Assembly (NCBI GenBank): GCA_013003285.1
Contig: JABDJY010000124.1
Location: forward strand, 1 to 12,059
DNA length: 12,059 nt
Direction of reading: 5' to 3'
From: Alphaproteobacteria bacterium
GTDB taxonomy: Bacteria; Pseudomonadota; Alphaproteobacteria; UBA6615
Shown: positions 7,264-12,059 of the stretch, in pieces
How the letters are laid out: each line of letters begins with the position of its first letter
Numbering within the stretch: position 1 is the stretch's first letter
The notes under the pieces: generated by a model
What the model was told of the DNA's origin: nothing
What the model saw: only the letters and a program-made list of their open reading frames with translations
The model's database searches: none
Made by a program: the position numbers and the translations under genes

Positions 7264-7277
7264 TTGGGCTAGCCTAA
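7264..7277. promoter_or_regulatory. Near-perfect 14-bp palindrome upstream of the CorC-like gene
   Basis: TTGGGCT is followed directly by AGCCTAA, giving 6 of 7 matching pairs. It lies about 70 bp before the CorC-like start codon. It may be a protein-binding site, or chance; no bound factor can be named. Confidence 0.2.
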
Positions 7278-7301
7278 ACGGCAAAGCTGTGGTCAGTTTA
7301 G

Positions 7302-7315
7302 AAATATCGATATTT
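7302..7315. promoter_or_regulatory. Perfect 14-bp AT-rich palindrome just upstream of the CorC-like gene
   Basis: AAATATC is followed directly by GATATTT with all 7 pairs matching, 29 bp before the ATG at 7345. Its place in the leader or near the promoter -10 region, in otherwise GC-rich DNA, suggests an operator or part of the promoter itself. The long AT-rich dyad makes chance less likely than for the neighbouring palindrome. Confidence 0.35.
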
Positions 7316-7344
7316 TGTACGTTCACGGGGAACTCAATAAAATC

Positions 7345-8706
7345 ATGGAAAGTGCAACAGCTAATTTAGTTGTAGCTTTTTTACTCTTGGTGGCGAACGG
7401 GTTTTATGTCGCCGCCGAGTTTGCCCTGGTCAAAGCCAAGGGATTTCGGATCGAAAGCGCCGCGGACGCTGGTAGCGGCCCGGCGCGTCGCACCGTTCAT
7501 ATGCAAAAGCATATCGAGCCCTACCTGGCTGCCTGTCAGCTCGGCATCACCATGGCCTCTCTGGGCCTCGGTTGGGTCGGTGAGCCGACGGTTGCGGCGC
7601 TGCTGGAGCCGGTGCTGGAACCACTGGGCTTGAGCGAAGAAACGCTGCATTCGGTTGCGTTCCTGGTTGGGTTCCTGGTGTTCTCCTCGCTACATATCGT
7701 GGTCGGCGAACAAGTGCCCAAGACCCTGGCCATCCGCAAAGCCGAACCCATGTGCCTGGCGATTGCCTATCCCCTACAGATCTCTTACTGGATATTTTTT
7801 CCGCTGACCTGGATCCTCAATAAATGTTCGCGGGGGATTCTAAAGCTCATCGGTATCGATGAAGGCGGCCATGACGATGTTCTGTCCGATGCGGAAATAC
7901 GCAGTCTCGTCGATGTCTCCACCGTGCATGGCGATATGCATATCGACAAGGCGGAGATGATCCACAACGTCTTCAAGTTTGACGAACGTTCGGTCGCGCG
8001 GGTCATGATTCCGCGCATCGAGGCCGATGTGTTGCGCCAGGACGCAACGGTCGAAACAAACATGCAGGTCATGCGCGAACGGGGCCACTCGCGCTATCCC
8101 GTGGTCGAAGGCAAAAGCGAGGATCTGCTCGGCATCGTCCTGGTGGTCGATTTGACGCGGGCTATTCTGGCTGGCGAGGAAGAGCCCTGGACGGATCTTA
8201 GCCAGTATCTGCGCGAACCTCTGGTCGTGCCGGAAACGCAAAAAGTGTCAAACCTGTTCGATATGATGCGTCAGGAACGCGCCCATATGGCCTGCATCAT
8301 CGACGAGTACGGCACCTTTGTCGGTATCGTCACGCTGGAAGATCTGCTTGAAGAGATCGTCGGTGAAATCGCCGATGAAACCGATATCTCCGAACAGGTC
8401 TTTCCGATCGAAGAACAGGGCGACCACTGGGTCGCGCACGGCTTGGCATCGCTGGCCGATCTCGAGCGGCTGACCGGGTTCGCGGTGCCTGACACCTATA
8501 GGGCCAACACGGTATCCGGCCTGCTGATGCGCAAATTGCGGCGCATACCTGAGCTTGGCGACATCGTCGAGGACCAACATTATCGCTTCACGGTCGAGGA
8601 ACTCAAAGGCCGCCGGGCCGAACGGGTGCGGATTGAACTTATCGTCGATCAACGCACCAACGACGAACGCGCTGTGATTGACGAGAAAATCGCCGCCGGC
8701 GGCTGA
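7345..8706 (+). CDS. CorC/HlyC-family CNNM-type membrane protein with paired CBS domains
   Basis: This is a 453-residue inner-membrane protein. Its N-terminal DUF21/CNNM domain (about 1-180) has hydrophobic segments near 7-27, 65-80, 103-120 and 137-158, and the family motif HIVVGEQVPKTLAI (117-130). Two CBS domains follow: the first from VMIPR (about 220-275), the second from about 288-340 with the IIDEYGTFVGIVTLEDLLEEIVGE block. A CorC_HlyC C-terminal domain lies at about 353-435. Such proteins (YtfL, YfjD/CorB, bacterial CNNMs) are linked to Mg2+/Co2+ efflux or resistance, with nucleotides binding the CBS pair. Names such as hemolysin are historical. The ATG at 7345 is preferred over an in-frame TTG at 7315: a GGGGA lies upstream and the hydrophobic segment begins properly from it. 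The TTG would fall at the edge of a palindrome with no ribosome binding site. It stands alone in its direction and converges on the glycosyltransferase gene, 4 bp away. Confidence 0.92.
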   Translation: MESATANLVVAFLLLVANGFYVAAEFALVKAKGFRIESAADAGSGPARRTVHMQKHIEPYLAACQLGITMASLGLGWVGEPTVAALLEPVLEPLGLSEETLHSVAFLVGFLVFSSLHIVVGEQVPKTLAIRKAEPMCLAIAYPLQISYWIFFPLTWILNKCSRGILKLIGIDEGGHDDVLSDAEIRSLVDVSTVHGDMHIDKAEMIHNVFKFDERSVARVMIPRIEADVLRQDATVETNMQVMRERGHSRYPVVEGKSEDLLGIVLVVDLTRAILAGEEEPWTDLSQYLREPLVVPETQKVSNLFDMMRQERAHMACIIDEYGTFVGIVTLEDLLEEIVGEIADETDISEQVFPIEEQGDHWVAHGLASLADLERLTGFAVPDTYRANTVSGLLMRKLRRIPELGDIVEDQHYRFTVEELKGRRAERVRIELIVDQRTNDERAVIDEKIAAGG

Positions 8707-8710
8707 GCCT

Positions 8711-9727
8711 CTAAGCGCGGATGGGCTCTAGATAAGACAGAAACAGCTCGGCGCAGCGCTCCCACGAAAACCCCAAGGCGAAGTCGCGGCAGCGCCCGCG
8801 GTCGTGGGTTAGCGCCGTCCGGGCAGCGTCTTCCAGCGACTCGTTCAAACACCCGACTGACGGGTCGGTGATGACATCGAGCGGCCCCGGCACCGGATAG
8901 GCCGCCACCGGCACGCCGCTTGCCAATGCTTCCAATAAGACCAGGCCGAACGTGTCGGTGCGGCTGGGAAACACGAAGACGTCGGCGGCTGCGTAATGGG
9001 CGGCCAGATCGTCGCCGAACTTGGCGCCGGTAAACACCACGTCCGGATAGCGCGATTTAAGTTCGTTCAACTGCGGACCGTCGCCGACGACAATCTTGCT
9101 GCCCGCGAGATCGCAGTCCAGAAATGCGCCGATGTTCTTCTCGATGGCGACCCGGCCGATATACAGATGCAATGGCTTCGGCAGGTCGCGCAGTTGCGTC
9201 GGCAGGTCTGCCTCGGGCCGAGGCCGAAACAGCTTGGTATCGACACCGCGCGTCCACAACGCCGTGTTGGTAAAACCCCAATCGCCGAGTTCATTCTCGA
9301 TCGTCGGGGTTGTCACCATCATCCGTTCGGCCTTGCCGTGGAACCGGCGTAGCCAGGCATAGGTCCAAGCGATCGGTATTCTAAACCGGGCGTGAATATA
9401 TTCAGGAAACTTGGTGTGAAAGGATGTGGTGAACGGTAGTCCTTGCTTGATGCAAATTCGCCGCGCCGCTGTGCCAAGCGGCCCCTCGGTCGCAATATGG
9501 ATCGCCTCGGGGGCAAACTCCGCGAAGGTCTTGCGAATGCGCCTCGCCGGCAGCAATGACAGGCGAATCTCGGCATAGGACGGGCAGGGGATCGAGCGGA
9601 ACTGATCGGGGGTGATGGTGGCGATCTCATGGCCTTGGGCGCGCAGAACCTCGACCACCGTCGATAGCGTCCGCACCACGCCGTTAATCTGGGGGAACCA
9701 GGCATCGGTAACGAGCAGGATGCGCAT
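8711..9727 (-). CDS. GT4-family glycosyltransferase (GT-B fold)
   Basis: The 338-residue protein begins MRILLVTDAWFPQINGVV, the usual N-terminal Rossmann start with the glycine-containing acceptor loop, so the ATG at 9725-9727 is taken instead of a GTG 66 bp upstream. Other motifs are SFHTKFPEY (102-110), a GVD after the hinge (161-163), GRVAIEKN (191-198; basic residues contact the donor diphosphate), VGDGP (214-218) and SRTDTFGLVLLEALASGVPVAA (255-276). The last is the EX7E motif with D258 in place of the first Glu and E266 retained, a variant common in this GT4 branch. It transfers a sugar from a nucleotide donor, retaining configuration, probably to a lipid or envelope glycan at the cytoplasmic face. 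Mannosyl-, glucosyl- or sulfoquinovosyl-type activities are all possible. It is divergent from a lipid kinase gene, which supports a membrane-lipid role. No strong Shine-Dalgarno is visible. Confidence 0.88.
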   Translation of the reverse strand: MRILLVTDAWFPQINGVVRTLSTVVEVLRAQGHEIATITPDQFRSIPCPSYAEIRLSLLPARRIRKTFAEFAPEAIHIATEGPLGTAARRICIKQGLPFTTSFHTKFPEYIHARFRIPIAWTYAWLRRFHGKAERMMVTTPTIENELGDWGFTNTALWTRGVDTKLFRPRPEADLPTQLRDLPKPLHLYIGRVAIEKNIGAFLDCDLAGSKIVVGDGPQLNELKSRYPDVVFTGAKFGDDLAAHYAAADVFVFPSRTDTFGLVLLEALASGVPVAAYPVPGPLDVITDPSVGCLNESLEDAARTALTHDRGRCRDFALGFSWERCAELFLSYLEPIRA

Positions 9728-9771
9728 GGCGCTATCGCACCATCGGTGAGAGTTGGTGAATGTCGGGCCCG

Positions 9772-9799
9772 TTGACGATCTCAAGCGCTCCACTATGTG
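9772..9799 (+). promoter_or_regulatory. Possible promoter of the lipid kinase gene
   Basis: TTGACG (9772-9777, 5/6 to consensus) is followed 16 bp later by TATGTG (9794-9799, 3/6). Transcription would start about 36 nt before the ATG at 9842. The weak -10 keeps confidence low. Confidence 0.28.
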
Positions 9800-9841
9800 T
9801 TGGTGCTAACGTTTAGTTCGATTGCGTGTCTATGAGGTCAT

Positions 9842-10741
9842 ATGGGCAATATTTGCGTGGTGTTCAATCCAACGGCGGGAAGCCGGCGGCGGCGGTTGCT
9901 GCAACGGGTACTTGGCATCTTGATCGAACGGCACGCCGATTTGCGCGTTGAAGAGACTCGTGCGGCGGGCGATGCGCGGCGGATTGCGGGCGATTTACCT
10001 CATACGACGGACACTATCGTTGTGGCCGGTGGCGACGGCACAATCAATGAAGTTATAAACGGCCTTGCCGCCAGTGACGCGAAGGGGGTGCACCTGCCCG
10101 ACCTCGCGCTGGTGCCCTTAGGCACGGCGAATGTGCTGGCGGCCGAGATTGGCCTGACCGACCTATCGCCGGGCAACATCGCCGAGACCATCGCCGCCGG
10201 ACGCCGCCACGACGTCTATCTGGCGCGCGCCGACGGTCATTATTTTGTGCAAATGTGCGGCGTTGGATTCGACGCTCATGTGGTCGCCAATGTTGATCTG
10301 CGACTAAAACGCCGGCTGAAAAAGCTCGCCTATGTTCTGTCGTCGCTACTGCAAATTCGGCGGTACAGTCCGCGCAAATATCGCGTGACGATCGCCGGAC
10401 GACTCTATGAAGCCGCGTCGGTGATCGTCGCCAATGGTCATTATTACGGCGGCCGGTTTATCTGCGCGCCGCAGGCTTGCATCCATGAAGCGCGGCTTTA
10501 TGCCTGCCTTTTTCAACGTACCGGGCGCTGGCACCTGATCCGCTATGCCTGGGGTCTTTTAAGCGGACGGCTAAGTCATTTCGATGATGTCGAAATGGTG
10601 CCGGCGGAAAATATTGTCATCGAAAGCATAGCGCCGCAGGCCGAGCCGGAACCGGTACAAGGCGACGGCGACATCATCGCCCAACTGCCCATCACCATTA
10701 CTGCCGGCGCGGCCCGCTTGACGATGCGCTGTCCGGCATAG
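9842..10741 (+). CDS. Diacylglycerol kinase-family lipid kinase (YegS/LCB5-like)
   Basis: The 299-residue protein has the DAGK catalytic fold. NPTAGSRRR (9-17) is the first nucleotide-binding loop, VVAGGDGTINEVINGL (60-75) the GGDGT catalytic and ATP-binding motif, and LVPLGTANVLA (90-100) the PxGTxN-type loop. A beta-rich YegS/LCB5 C-terminal lobe follows, including an MCGVGFDAHV stretch and YYGGRF. It phosphorylates a lipid alcohol with ATP; diacylglycerol, another glycerolipid or a long-chain base are all possible from sequence alone. The length is normal for bacterial members. The start ATG has GAGG about 6 bp upstream. It is divergent from the GT4 glycosyltransferase across a 114-bp spacer, so the two may share control and act on related envelope lipids (inference). 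Confidence 0.92.
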   Translation: MGNICVVFNPTAGSRRRRLLQRVLGILIERHADLRVEETRAAGDARRIAGDLPHTTDTIVVAGGDGTINEVINGLAASDAKGVHLPDLALVPLGTANVLAAEIGLTDLSPGNIAETIAAGRRHDVYLARADGHYFVQMCGVGFDAHVVANVDLRLKRRLKKLAYVLSSLLQIRRYSPRKYRVTIAGRLYEAASVIVANGHYYGGRFICAPQACIHEARLYACLFQRTGRWHLIRYAWGLLSGRLSHFDDVEMVPAENIVIESIAPQAEPEPVQGDGDIIAQLPITITAGAARLTMRCPA

Positions 10742-10758
10742 AAGGCTGTCGGCTAAAT

Positions 10759-10786
10759 TTGACAAAGCTGCAAGTGGGAACATTTT
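10759..10786 (+). promoter_or_regulatory. Possible promoter of the M3 oligopeptidase gene
   Basis: A perfect TTGACA (10759-10764) is followed 16 bp later by CATTTT (10781-10786), a 3/6 match to the -10 box, in the 78-bp spacer after the lipid kinase gene. It would give a leader of about 25-30 nt. The peptidase gene may therefore be transcribed independently of the kinase gene. Confidence 0.4.
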
Positions 10787-10819
10787 CCCTGTTTAGCATT
10801 TTCTTCGAAGGACCGAGAC

Positions 10820-12059
10820 ATGGCTTCCCTTACGCCCACTACTTCAGACGTAAATCCAGCGATCACCAGTTGGGACGGTCCGCTGGGGTTGCCCGATTTT
10901 GCGCATATCGAGGATGGCGAATTCGACGCCGCGTTCGCCGTCGCGCTGCCCGCCCATCTGGCGGAAATCGAGGTGATTGCCGACAATCCCGACGCGCCGA
11001 CTTTTGAAAATACCATCGTCGCCATGGAATTGGCGGGCGAACTGCTGGACCGGGCCTCGGGCATATTCTGGAACCTGTCGGGCGCCAATACCAACGACAC
11101 GTTGCAGGCATTGGAGCGCAAACTATCGCCGGAACTTTCCCGCCACCACTCGGCCATCACCATGAACGGCGCGCTGTTTGCCCGCATCGACGCCCTGTAT
11201 CAGACGCGCGACAGCCTTGGCCTCGATGCCGAAGCCATGCGGGTGCTGGAGCTGACGTGGAAATCCTTCGTGCGCTCGGGTGCGCGGCTCAATGACGCGG
11301 ACCAGACGCGGCTGGCGGCGATCAACGAACGGTTGGCGACCTTGGGAACGGCGTTTTCCCAAAATGTTCTGGCCGATGAAAGCGAATACGCGCTGGTGCT
11401 GGAGACACCAGAGGATTTGCAAGGCCTGCCGGGTTTCCTGATCTCCAGCATGGCGGCGGCGGCCGACGAGCGCGGCCATAAGGGTAAACATGCCGTGACC
11501 CTGTCGCGCTCGATCATCGAGCCATTCCTGACGTTTTCAGAACGGCGCGATTTGCGCGAAACCGCGTTCAAGGCTTGGGTCGCCCGCGGCGAAGGACTGG
11601 GTAAACGCGATAACCGCCCGATCGTGGCCGAAATGGTGAAGCTCCGCGCCGAGAAGGCGGCGTTGCTCGGCTATGACAGCTTCGCCCATTTCAAGCTCGA
11701 CAACACCATGGCCAAGACGCCCGCTAATGTGCGCTCGCTGCTCGAGACCATGTGGGAGAAGGCACGCGTGCGCGCCGGCGAAGAGGCCGCCGACCTGGCG
11801 GAACTGATCGCGTCGGAGGGCCACAATCACGACGTTGCGCCATGGGACTGGCGGCACTATTCGGAGAAGGTGCGGGCGGCGCGCTACGATTTCAACGAAG
11901 CGGAGATAAAACCCTATCTGCAGTTGGAGAAGATGATCGAGGCGGCGTTTCATACCGCCGAGAAGCTGTTCGGCATCACCTTCCGCCGGCATGAGGGGGT
12001 GGGGGCCTACCACCCCGATGTCCGTGTCTTCGAGGTTCTGGACGGCAACGGTGAGAGGG
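10820..12059 (+). CDS. M3-family oligopeptidase (peptidyl-dipeptidase Dcp / oligopeptidase A type), 5' part
   Basis: An open frame starts at the ATG at 10820, with GAAGGA (10807-10812) 7 bp upstream, and runs 413 codons off the window edge. Family landmarks are WDGPLGLPDFAHIED (18-32), the near-invariant PTFENTIVAMELAGELLDR (residues about 61-79), TNDTLQALE, and LGYDSFAHFKL before the SLLETMWEKAR stretch. Late in the fragment come APWDWRHYSEKVR and YDFNEAEIKPYLQLEKMIEAAF. This order is typical of cytosolic Dcp/OpdA metallopeptidases (about 680 residues), which trim short peptides; Dcp removes C-terminal dipeptides. The zinc-binding HEXXH helix should lie some tens of residues beyond the edge, so catalytic competence cannot be judged here. 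No signal peptide is present. Dcp versus OpdA cannot be settled from the N-terminal part. Confidence 0.93.
   Translation, partial: MASLTPTTSDVNPAITSWDGPLGLPDFAHIEDGEFDAAFAVALPAHLAEIEVIADNPDAPTFENTIVAMELAGELLDRASGIFWNLSGANTNDTLQALERKLSPELSRHHSAITMNGALFARIDALYQTRDSLGLDAEAMRVLELTWKSFVRSGARLNDADQTRLAAINERLATLGTAFSQNVLADESEYALVLETPEDLQGLPGFLISSMAAAADERGHKGKHAVTLSRSIIEPFLTFSERRDLRETAFKAWVARGEGLGKRDNRPIVAEMVKLRAEKAALLGYDSFAHFKLDNTMAKTPANVRSLLETMWEKARVRAGEEAADLAELIASEGHNHDVAPWDWRHYSEKVRAARYDFNEAEIKPYLQLEKMIEAAFHTAEKLFGITFRRHEGVGAYHPDVRVFEVLDGNGER

Noticed and set aside
9728..9793. Longer glycosyltransferase starting at a GTG (9793)
   Set aside because: The GT4 fold begins exactly at MRILLVTDAWFP. 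The extra 22 residues do not resemble the family and would use a GTG start with no visible ribosome binding site.

Overview
The window looks like an ordinary chromosomal stretch of a GC-rich (roughly 60% by eye) proteobacterium. An alphaproteobacterium of the Rhodospirillales type is the best guess, from the codon use, the single-domain FrcA-like sugar ABC ATPase and the mix of gene families; this is an inference, because no rRNA or tRNA is present. I see no mobile element, CRISPR array, phage gene or RNA gene. About 95% of the window is coding, with eight protein genes.

Layout from left to right: (1) the 3' end of a sugar-importer ATPase (+), meeting tail to tail (2) a stand-alone MetE-C-like cobalamin-independent methyltransferase (-); (3) ppc, phosphoenolpyruvate carboxylase (+), divergent from (2) with its own near-consensus promoter; (4) an FMN-dependent alpha-hydroxy-acid dehydrogenase (-), transcribed downstream of (5) a tandemly duplicated VOC/extradiol-dioxygenase-like protein (-), together a probable two-gene operon; (6) a CorC/HlyC-type membrane protein with CBS domains (+), divergent from (5) across a 236-bp spacer rich in dyad symmetry; (7) a GT4 glycosyltransferase (-), divergent from (8) a diacylglycerol-kinase-family lipid kinase (+); (9) the first 413 codons of an M3-family oligopeptidase (Dcp/OpdA type, +), running off the right edge. 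Items 1 and 9 are cut by the window edges.

The genes fall into small independent units: carbon uptake (1), anaplerotic carbon fixation to oxaloacetate (3), a probable catabolic pair acting on a 2-hydroxy acid and perhaps a catechol-like or enediol substrate (4-5), divalent-metal handling (6), envelope lipid or glycan modification (7-8) and peptide turnover (9). Genes repeatedly end tail to tail with gaps of only 4-18 bp (518/537, 4628/4635, 8706/8711), leaving almost no room for separate terminators.

The most interesting material is the VOC + FMN-dehydrogenase operon. Its VOC protein carries two copies of the same domain plus an unusual shared C-terminal extension, and the first copy lacks the canonical metal-binding Glu. 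Its dehydrogenase has Phe where characterised family members have the substrate-binding Tyr. Upstream lies a 21-bp near-perfect dyad that could be its operator. No clearly new multi-gene system is visible.
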